Shown: piece by piece, positions 24,120 to 31,220 of the stretch | Numbering within the stretch: the first letter of the stretch is position 1 | How the letters are laid out: the number at the start of each line of letters is the position of its first letter | Source of the DNA: Flavobacterium johnsoniae | GTDB taxonomy: Bacteria > Bacteroidota > Bacteroidia > Flavobacteriales > Flavobacteriaceae | Length of the DNA stretch: 64,000 bases | Direction: 5' to 3' | NCBI RefSeq assembly: GCF_001879205.1 | Contig: NZ_MLFK01000002.1 | Coordinates: 496,001-560,000 of the forward strand | Made by a program: the position numbers and the translations under genes | Notes under the pieces: model-generated | Seen by the model: only the letters and a program-made list of their open reading frames with translations | The model's database searches: none | Told to the model about the DNA's origin: nothing

Positions 24120-24151
24120 CATAAATCTATTAACACCAAACCCCAAAAACT

Positions 24152-24532
24152 ATGAGCAACGACTTTTTAAACGTGTTTTTGAATGAAATGAAAACAAACG
24201 TAAACGGCTTTATAGCCGTAGCTGTAACTGAAATTGAATCAGGATTAAGTTTTGGTAATTTAACCATTGATTCCGCTTTTGATCCTGAACTTGCCGCTGC
24301 TTATAATTTAGAAGTAGTAAAAGCAAAATTAAACGCCGTGAAAGCTCTAAATTTAAATCAGGATATCGAGGATATTTTGATTACGCTTTCAAATCAAATT
24401 CACATTATTGACATTTCGCCAAACAAAAAATTCATGATTTATCTGGCTGCAGATGCAAGCAAAGCAAATCTTGGAATGACAAGAGCGGTTTTAAGAAAAC
24501 ACAAAGCTGAATTAGAAAAAAATCTAGCTTAA
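24152..24532 (+). CDS. Roadblock/LC7-like protein B, copy 2
   Basis: A 126-residue soluble protein, closely similar along its length to the product of 12098-12472 (for example NGFIAVAVTEIESGLSF, FDPELAAAYNLEVVKAKL, IEDILITLSNQIHIID, KANLGMTRAVL). The predicted alternation of helices and strands again fits the Roadblock superfamily. Paralogue B is better conserved between the two cassettes than paralogue A, which suggests that B carries the constrained function. It ends in a strong hairpin terminator. Confidence 0.7.
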   Translation: MSNDFLNVFLNEMKTNVNGFIAVAVTEIESGLSFGNLTIDSAFDPELAAAYNLEVVKAKLNAVKALNLNQDIEDILITLSNQIHIIDISPNKKFMIYLAADASKANLGMTRAVLRKHKAELEKNLA

Positions 24533-24541
24533 TTTCTATTT

Positions 24542-24587
24542 TTAATTAGAACTGTCTTTTTTTGAACAGACAGTTCTAATTAAAATA
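24542..24587 (+). terminator. Terminator of Roadblock operon 2
   Basis: TTTTAATTAGAACTGTCT (24542-24559) and AGACAGTTCTAATTAAAA (24570-24587) are perfect 18-bp arms, 10 bp after the stop. Confidence 0.88.
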
Positions 24588-24723
24588 CTTTTCATTTGTT
24601 TCGACGCCTTTCTCTTCTTACAAAAAACAACTCTGTTTCTTGTACTTACCTTTTATTGTTTGCAGTTAATTTCTTTCAAAACAATAAAAACACACAACAC
24701 CCTTAAATCATCAAAATCTTAAA

Positions 24724-24750
24724 CAAAAAAACGCCCCTAAAAGGAGCGCT
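24724..24750 (-). terminator. Terminator of ileS-traR operon
   Basis: On the minus strand AGCGCTCC, a loop and GGGGCGT form a stem with one mismatch, followed by seven T, about 20 bp after the TraR/DksA-like stop. Confidence 0.75.
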
Positions 24751-24770
24751 TATTTTATTAGATATTTGTA

Positions 24771-25151
24771 TTATCTCTGCAAGTTTTTAGCTTCGATACT
24801 CATTGTTGCATGAGGAACGATTTTAAGCCTTTCTTTGCTGATTAATTTACCTGTTACTTTGCAAATACCGTAAGTTTTATTTTCTACACGGAAAAGCGCG
24901 TTTTTTAAATCACGAATGAATTTTTCCTGTCTGATAGCCAACTGAGAGTTCGCTTCTTTAGACATTGTTTCACTTCCTTCTTCAAAAGCTTTAAAAGTTG
25001 GAGAAGTATCGTCAGTTCCGTTATTCAAATCATTCATATAAGCACTCTTGATTAAATCAAGATCTGCCTGAGCTTTTTGTATTTTGCTTTGGATTATTTC
25101 TTTGAACTCTGCTAAATCAGCATCAGAGTACCTTGTAATTTCATCTATCAT
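24771..25151 (-). CDS. TraR/DksA-family protein with degenerate zinc finger
   Basis: A 126-residue protein of the DksA/TraR family, which acts in the RNA polymerase secondary channel. The N-terminal coiled coil (YSDADLAEFKEIIQSKIQKAQADL) and the DDTSPTFKAFEEGSETMSKE loop are typical of the Bacteroidota subfamily. The C-terminal finger reads YGICKVTGKLISKERLKIVPHAT, with only one of the four usual cysteines, so zinc binding is probably lost. It lies 7 bp downstream of ileS on the same strand and is co-transcribed with it. Effects on rRNA or stress promoters are inferred from the family only. Confidence 0.85.
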   Translation of the reverse strand: MIDEITRYSDADLAEFKEIIQSKIQKAQADLDLIKSAYMNDLNNGTDDTSPTFKAFEEGSETMSKEANSQLAIRQEKFIRDLKNALFRVENKTYGICKVTGKLISKERLKIVPHATMSIEAKNLQR

Positions 25152-25158
25152 TTTATAA

Positions 25159-28100
25159 CTATTTTGAAATTAATATCATTGTTTTAATATCATCAAACTC
25201 AATTTCTGTGCCGTTTTCTAAAGCGTCCACAAAAACCAGGTCATCTGTTAGTGTCTCAGACTTAATATAGTCTTCATTTTTTGAAACCGCTTCTTCTAAA
25301 AGGCCGTTTCTTTTTATTTGTACTTTAATCTTATCAGTAACTTCAAATCCTGAATCTTTACGGATATTCTGAATTCTGTTTACTAATTCTCTCGCAATAC
25401 CTTCATTTTTTAATTCATCAGATATAGTAATGTCAAGCGCAACTGTAATTCCGTTTGAATTTGCAACCAGCCATCCTTCGATATCCTGCGATGTTATTTC
25501 GACGTCTTCTAATGATAAAGTTACATTATTTCCAGCAATAACAATATCTAACGTTCCCTGCTTGTCCAATTGATTGATCTGATCCGCAGAAAAACCTTGT
25601 ATCTCCTTAGAAATCAACCCCATATCTTTCCCAAAGCGTGGCCCTAAAGCTTTAAAATTAGGCTTGATCTGCTTTACTAAAATACCAGAAGCATCGTCTA
25701 AAAGTGCAATTTCTTTCACGTTTACCTCGGCTTTTACCAAGTCAGAAATAGCTTCAATTTCTGCTCTCTGATTCTCGTCAAGTACCGGAATCATTACCTT
25801 TTGCAACGGTTGACGCACTTTAATCATCTCCTTTTTACGCAATGATAAAACCAAAGATGAGATGGTTTGCGCCTTCTGCATTTTGCTTTCCAACGTTTTA
25901 TTAACAAAGTTTTCGACAAATTTCGGGAACTCAGCCAAGTGAACACTGGCAAATTGCTCTGTTTGAGTCGAACTCGTTAAATCCCTGTATAGTTTATCCA
26001 TGAAAAAAGGAGCTACAGGAGCGCTTAATTTACTGATTGTTAGCAAACAAGTATAAAGCGTTTGGTAAGCTGCAATTTTATCATGAGCATATTCACCTTT
26101 CCAGAAACGACGACGGCACAAACGAACGTACCAGTTACTTAAGTTTTCTTGAACGAAGTCAGAAATAGCTCTTGTAGCTTTTGTCGGCTCATAATCTTCA
26201 TAACATTCATCAACAAATTTGATTAAAGTATGAAGTTCAGAAATAATCCATTGATCAATTTCCGGTCTTTCGTTTAACGGGATTTCAGCTTCTGCATACT
26301 TAAAACCATCAATATTGGCATATAACGAGAAGAATGAATAGGTATTATATAATGTTCCAAAGAATTTACGGCGAACCTCAGCAATTCCTTCAATATCAAA
26401 CTTTAGGTTATCCCAAGGATTTGCATTCGAAATCATGTACCAGCGTGTAGCATCCGGACCATATTCTGCAATTGTTTCAAAAGGATCTGTTGCATTCCCT
26501 AGACGTTTAGACATTTTTTGTCCGTTTTTATCCAGAACTAAACCATTAGAAACTACGTTTTTATATGCTACTTTATCAAAAACCAAGGTTCCGATAGCGT
26601 GCAGCGTATAAAACCATCCGCGAGTCTGATCTACTCCTTCTGCAATAAAATTCGCAGGAAAATCTTTATTCTCGTCAATTTTGTCTTTGTTTTCAAATGG
26701 ATAATGCCATTGTGCATAAGGCATTGCCCCAGAATCGAACCAAACATCGATTAAGTCACTTTCGCGCTTCATAGGTTTTCCTGAAGCTGAAACTAAAGTA
26801 ATTTCATCGACTACATTTTTGTGCAAATCAATTAAGTCATAATTTGATTCAGACATGTTTCCAATCTCAAAACCTTTAAACGGATTTTCTTTTTGAAAAC
26901 CGGCTTCGATAGATTTTTCGATCGCATTGTATAATTCTTCAACAGAACCAATCAGAACTTCTTCTTTTTTGTCTTCAGTTCTCCAGATTGGCAACGGAAT
27001 TCCCCAATATCTAGAACGAGATAAGTTCCAGTCGTTGGCATTTTTCAACCAATTTCCAAAACGTCCTTCACCAGTAGATTTAGGTTTCCAATTGATAGTT
27101 TCGTTCAGGTCGAACATTCTATCTTTGACATCGGTTACTTTTATGAACCAGGAGTCTAGTGGATAATATAACAACGGCTCATCAGTTCTCCAGCTGTGCG
27201 GATAACTGTGTACGTATTTTTCAACCTTAAAGGCTTTGTTTTCTTCTTTTAATCGAATTGCAATTTCAACATCTACAGATTTCTCCGGAGCTTCACCTGC
27301 ATTATAATATTCGTTTTTAACGTATTTACCAGCAAGATCCCCTAAATGTGAAGTGAATTTTCCTTGCAAATCTACTAATGGAACTGCTGTTCCGTTTTCG
27401 TCTAAAACCAACATTGGCGGCACTTCGGGTTTTGCTTCTTTTGCTACTTTAGCATCATCTGCACCAAAAGTAGGCGCTGTATGCACAACTCCTGTTCCAT
27501 CTTCGGTAGTTACGAAATCTCCAGCGATAACTCTAAATGCGTTTTCAGCATTTTGATATGGCAATACATAAGGCAATAATTGCTCGTAACGTATTTCTAC
27601 TAAATCTGCTCCTTTTGCCTCAGTTAAAATTTTATACGGAAGTTTTTTATCTCCATTTTTAACGTTATCAAAATCAGCGTCATCTTCACTTAAGAAAAAT
27701 CCTTTTCCAAATTGTTTTCCAACTAAATTTTTAGCTAAAACAACATTGATTGGCTCAAAAGTATATTGATTGAATGTTTTTACTAAAACATAATCGATTT
27801 TTGGACCAACTGTTAAAGCGGTATTCGATGGCAGTGTCCAAGGGGTCGTTGTCCATGCCAAAATGTGAATATCTCCAAAACCTTGTAAAAAGCTCGGAAG
27901 CGTTTCCGGCAATGTTTTAAACTGCGCCACAATCGTAGTATCTGTAACATCACGATATGCTCCCGGCTGATTTACTTCGTGAGAAGACAATCCTGTTCCT
28001 GCTTTTGGAGAATACGGCTGAATCGTGTAACCTTTGTACAACAAACCTTTATCGTAGATTTGTTTTAAAAGCCACCAAACAGACTCCATATATTTTGGTT

Positions 28101-28560
28101 TATAAGTAACATACGGATCTTCCATATCTACCCAATACCCCATTTTTTCGGTCAAGTCATTCCACACGTCAGTATAACGCATTACGGTTTTTTTACACGC
28201 TTCGTTATATTCTTCGATAGAAATGGTTTTACCAATATCTTCTTTTGTAATTCCTAGTTCTTTTTCGGTACCTAATTCTACAGGTAAACCGTGAGTATCC
28301 CATCCGGCTTTTCTTTTTACCTGAAAACCTTTTTGAGTTTTATATCTGCAAAAAATATCTTTAATCGCACGTGCCATTACGTGGTGAATTCCAGGCAATC
28401 CGTTTGCTGAAGGCGGACCTTCAAAAAATACGTAAGGTTCAGCACCTTCGCGAGTTGTTACACTCTTTTCAAATATATTTTCTTTCTTCCAAAAATCAAG
28501 AACTTCTGACGCTACTGTTGGCAAGTCAAGTCCTTTGTATTCAGTAAATTTTGTACTCAT
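25159..28560 (-). CDS. ileS: Isoleucyl-tRNA synthetase
   Basis: A class I aminoacyl-tRNA synthetase that charges tRNA-Ile, with a CP1 editing domain that clears Val-tRNA-Ile. The product is 1133 residues. The HIGH-type motif is in PPSANGLPGIHHVMAR (residues near 50-65), the editing-site threonine-rich stretch is in LAWTTTPWTLPSNTALTVG, and the KMSKS-type loop is in DKNGQKMSKRLGNATDP. The anticodon-binding domain follows (RAISDFVQENLSNWYVRLCR). The length matches the longer, eukaryote-like Bacteroidota form, which lacks the zinc-finger tail of the E. coli enzyme. It forms an operon with the downstream TraR/DksA-like gene. Confidence 0.97.
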   Translation of the reverse strand: MSTKFTEYKGLDLPTVASEVLDFWKKENIFEKSVTTREGAEPYVFFEGPPSANGLPGIHHVMARAIKDIFCRYKTQKGFQVKRKAGWDTHGLPVELGTEKELGITKEDIGKTISIEEYNEACKKTVMRYTDVWNDLTEKMGYWVDMEDPYVTYKPKYMESVWWLLKQIYDKGLLYKGYTIQPYSPKAGTGLSSHEVNQPGAYRDVTDTTIVAQFKTLPETLPSFLQGFGDIHILAWTTTPWTLPSNTALTVGPKIDYVLVKTFNQYTFEPINVVLAKNLVGKQFGKGFFLSEDDADFDNVKNGDKKLPYKILTEAKGADLVEIRYEQLLPYVLPYQNAENAFRVIAGDFVTTEDGTGVVHTAPTFGADDAKVAKEAKPEVPPMLVLDENGTAVPLVDLQGKFTSHLGDLAGKYVKNEYYNAGEAPEKSVDVEIAIRLKEENKAFKVEKYVHSYPHSWRTDEPLLYYPLDSWFIKVTDVKDRMFDLNETINWKPKSTGEGRFGNWLKNANDWNLSRSRYWGIPLPIWRTEDKKEEVLIGSVEELYNAIEKSIEAGFQKENPFKGFEIGNMSESNYDLIDLHKNVVDEITLVSASGKPMKRESDLIDVWFDSGAMPYAQWHYPFENKDKIDENKDFPANFIAEGVDQTRGWFYTLHAIGTLVFDKVAYKNVVSNGLVLDKNGQKMSKRLGNATDPFETIAEYGPDATRWYMISNANPWDNLKFDIEGIAEVRRKFFGTLYNTYSFFSLYANIDGFKYAEAEIPLNERPEIDQWIISELHTLIKFVDECYEDYEPTKATRAISDFVQENLSNWYVRLCRRRFWKGEYAHDKIAAYQTLYTCLLTISKLSAPVAPFFMDKLYRDLTSSTQTEQFASVHLAEFPKFVENFVNKTLESKMQKAQTISSLVLSLRKKEMIKVRQPLQKVMIPVLDENQRAEIEAISDLVKAEVNVKEIALLDDASGILVKQIKPNFKALGPRFGKDMGLISKEIQGFSADQINQLDKQGTLDIVIAGNNVTLSLEDVEITSQDIEGWLVANSNGITVALDITISDELKNEGIARELVNRIQNIRKDSGFEVTDKIKVQIKRNGLLEEAVSKNEDYIKSETLTDDLVFVDALENGTEIEFDDIKTMILISK

Positions 28561-28730
28561 TTTATCCTTTTCTTAAACGAGGTGCGAAAGTAAGGAATTT
28601 TGAGTAAAATAGATAAAAGATGAAGGAAAAAAGACCATTTTGAACCAATTTATAACATAATTTTTAACAAACGCTAACGTTTTAAATGGTTTTAAAAGAA
28701 AACTCAGTAAAAATGGTTAAGATTTGAACA

Positions 28731-28758
28731 AAAAAAAACTACAGCTTTAAACTGTAGT
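28731..28758 (-). terminator. Terminator of secreted-protein gene 28789-30381
   Basis: ACTACAG (28738-28744) and CTGTAGT (28752-28758) form the stem. The T run on the minus strand is the A tract at 28731-28738. Confidence 0.75.
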
Positions 28759-28788
28759 CCTTTTTTTATTTCATTTTTAAATTACATT

Positions 28789-30381
28789 TTATTTACAAGC
28801 ATCTAAGGCTTCTACAAATTTTCTAAGCGAATTAAGATCGTTTTGGAATTCAGTACCATTTGCCCTTGCGACTAATTTAGGACAAGGTCTTGCTAATTCT
28901 ACAAACTTAGCTTTAGTATTCATCTGCCAGCCAACAGAACTTGTAGAAGAACCCGTGGCTTCACTTTGTTTTTTGATGATTATCTCACTATTTGCATATC
29001 CGTATAATGAAATTGTTTTTCCATTTAAAATTTCGCGAACAAATCTAAAGACCGGTTTTGATGCCGCTCTTAAAGCTTCTTTAAAAGATACTGTTGAATA
29101 AAAATCATTTTCCTGAAGTACTAATTTTGTAACCTGATCTGCAAAATAGGTCTTAAAGATATGATTGTGATTTCCGTTTTCATCCGGAATACTTACTGAA
29201 ATTCTTCGGTCTAAATTTTCTATTGCTCTTATTTTTGCATATCCTGAAACGGTATCTTTTGTAGTCAGAATAAGAGAAACCAATTGATATTTTGGATCAT
29301 CTTTCAAGAAATAATTCGGGTCAAAATTAAGTACATCAACTTCTTCATGCTTAGCTCCGTTCGATCGAAGCTCAACATCCATATGTCTGGTTTTAGTCTG
29401 ATTTACAGCAAACATCTCTCTCAAATTTTCATTTTTAAGTTTTATGCTTTCTGCATCTGAGGCATCATATTTATTTTCAATTAACTTAGCACACCAAATA
29501 TCAGATTCATCCGGCATGTCTAAATAATGATAAATAACGGCCAGATTAAAGTATGCTTCATATCTAAGCTTTCTGTGTCTTCTTTCATCTTCAGCATAAG
29601 TTTTATCAATTCCTTTGAAGTACTCAATTACGGGTTCTAATTCCGTTTTTAAAGCTGCAACATCTTGGTTATACTCCATTTTATTAAAAATCGCTTTAAT
29701 ACTTGTAAGCGCTTTAACACTGTTGTCATATTCCGAATGTTTTTTAGAATCTAAAATCCAAACATAATCTGATGTTTGTTCTACTATATAACCATAATCA
29801 TGATTTAATCTGTATTCTATATTAGAAATAATATTCGACCAATAATTACTTTTTAGTGCTACTGGTGATAAAAAACTGCTTGCATTTGATTCTCCCTGAT
29901 TTCTATATGACCTTAGTGCTGTGTAACTATTTTCTAAACTATATTTTTTATTTAAAGATGGGTCTGCAGCACAAACCACATTGTAACTTCCATAATCCTT
30001 GCATTTAAAAACATTCGTATATATAGTTACAGGAACTTCTACTCCATTTGCATTTCTTTCAAAAATCACTTGCTTTGTTACTTGTTCTAAAATCGAAACT
30101 GAATTCTCTAAATTAAAGACAATTTCAAGATAACCATTTGAAGCTACTCTCGAAAATCCATCTATACCTGCATTTTCTTCTATGTATTCTTTTGCACCCT
30201 TTGGATCAGCTGCATTAAGAGAATTAATCGTAATACTAAAAGTTCTGTTTTTTCGATCTAAGACAGGTTTCGGGGGAAGGTTTACATAAGAAACATTAAA
30301 GCTATGCGGATCTAAATCGACAGATTGAGAGAACGCAGGCTTTATTAAAATAAGAAGTAAAAAAGTAATTATTCTTTTCAT
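28789..30381 (-). CDS. Hypothetical secreted protein (530 aa)
   Basis: The product is not recognised. A signal peptide (MKRIITFLLLILIKPAFSQ) precedes a beta-rich N-terminal part. Residues near 245-310 look helical and TPR-like (YEAYFNLAVIYHYLDMPDESDIWCAKLIENKYD). The C-terminal half contains repeated strand patterns and ends in a helix with ELARPCPKLVARANG. Conserved cysteine pairs suggest a periplasmic or surface location. The start is set at 30381, because a longer frame from 30405 would begin inside the -7 box. It lies just downstream of recO but has its own promoter and terminator. Confidence 0.65.
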   Translation of the reverse strand: MKRIITFLLLILIKPAFSQSVDLDPHSFNVSYVNLPPKPVLDRKNRTFSITINSLNAADPKGAKEYIEENAGIDGFSRVASNGYLEIVFNLENSVSILEQVTKQVIFERNANGVEVPVTIYTNVFKCKDYGSYNVVCAADPSLNKKYSLENSYTALRSYRNQGESNASSFLSPVALKSNYWSNIISNIEYRLNHDYGYIVEQTSDYVWILDSKKHSEYDNSVKALTSIKAIFNKMEYNQDVAALKTELEPVIEYFKGIDKTYAEDERRHRKLRYEAYFNLAVIYHYLDMPDESDIWCAKLIENKYDASDAESIKLKNENLREMFAVNQTKTRHMDVELRSNGAKHEEVDVLNFDPNYFLKDDPKYQLVSLILTTKDTVSGYAKIRAIENLDRRISVSIPDENGNHNHIFKTYFADQVTKLVLQENDFYSTVSFKEALRAASKPVFRFVREILNGKTISLYGYANSEIIIKKQSEATGSSTSSVGWQMNTKAKFVELARPCPKLVARANGTEFQNDLNSLRKFVEALDACK

Positions 30382-30402
30382 ATAAATTGGTTTTTGGTGT
30401 GC

Positions 30403-30410
30403 CAAATATA
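30403..30410 (-). promoter_or_regulatory. -7 element of gene 28789-30381
   Basis: TATATTTG on the minus strand matches TAnnTTTG exactly, 21 bp before the ATG at 30381. It decides between two possible starts. Confidence 0.55.
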
Positions 30411-30429
30411 TGAAATTAGAGATCAGTCT

Positions 30430-31143
30430 TTAAGAAAAAATTTCTTTCAAAACATCTAAAGATTTTGGTTTTTTAAAGCCCTCCAGATGATAGCTGTAAT
30501 AATCAATTATAATTTTAAGAAGTATTTGCCTTTCAATAACATGAAAAACTTTCTGGCTATTATCAAATCGAAGATCAAGTAGTTTTTTAAACAAACTGGT
30601 TTCGTGTTCTGTCAGCACACTTCCGCCTTGAAAAAGAGTAAAAACACCTTCATTCATTTCAAAATAAGGCAGATTAACATCAGAAACATCCGGATAAAAA
30701 CCCAGATATTTTGTGGTTTCCAAAAGTAAGATTAAATGAAAATTTGAAATTTCGTCATGATTATCCAGCCAGGTCAGAGCGGTTTCCAAAAACACAAAAA
30801 GCGATTCGTTTTTTTCTTCTTCCTGAATTGAATAATGAAGCATTTCAGACAAAAACATTACAATTGTGCTTTTAAAAATATCAGTGTGGATGGTTTGAAA
30901 AGGAACAGCTGTTTTTATTTCTTTGAAGTTTTCCAAAGTCCCTTTGTTTTTATGAACAGCTTCGATTTCCAAAATTGATAATGGCTGAAAATAAGCAATT
31001 TTCTGACTCGCTTTCCGACTCGAGAAAGCATCGCGTACGAAATAAGACTTCAGACCGTTTGAAAGTGTGAAACATTTTACAATCAAACTTTTTTCCTGAA
31101 ATTTTAACGATGAAATTACTATTGCTTTGGTTTTGACTTGCAA
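30430..31143 (-). CDS. recO: DNA repair protein RecO
   Basis: RecO works with RecR (and RecF) to load RecA on SSB-coated single-stranded DNA. The 237-residue product has the N-terminal OB fold (MQVKTKAIVISSLKFQEKSLIVKCFT...) and a helical C-terminal domain (AVPFQTIHTDIFKSTIVMFLSEML, LLETTKYLGFYPD, HVIERQILLKIIIDYY). The four-cysteine zinc site of some RecO proteins is absent, as is usual in Bacteroidota. It lies 77 bp downstream of porZ, in a conserved flavobacterial neighbourhood. Confidence 0.88.
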   Translation of the reverse strand: MQVKTKAIVISSLKFQEKSLIVKCFTLSNGLKSYFVRDAFSSRKASQKIAYFQPLSILEIEAVHKNKGTLENFKEIKTAVPFQTIHTDIFKSTIVMFLSEMLHYSIQEEEKNESLFVFLETALTWLDNHDEISNFHLILLLETTKYLGFYPDVSDVNLPYFEMNEGVFTLFQGGSVLTEHETSLFKKLLDLRFDNSQKVFHVIERQILLKIIIDYYSYHLEGFKKPKSLDVLKEIFS

Positions 31144-31164
31144 AATTTTGAATTTTAGATTGTA

Positions 31165-31218
31165 GACTTTAGATTAGCATTAAAGCCGAGAACTGTGACT
31201 GAAAAACTGCGACTAAAA
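31165..31218. repeat. Intergenic imperfect repeat between porZ and recO
   Basis: The stretch contains AACTGTGACTG and AACTGCGACTAAAA. The end (31207-31218) is the exact reverse complement of TTTTAGTCGCAG in the batA-batB spacer (46524-46535), so a dispersed repeat family is represented at both sites. Confidence 0.5.
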
Positions 31219-31220
31219 TA

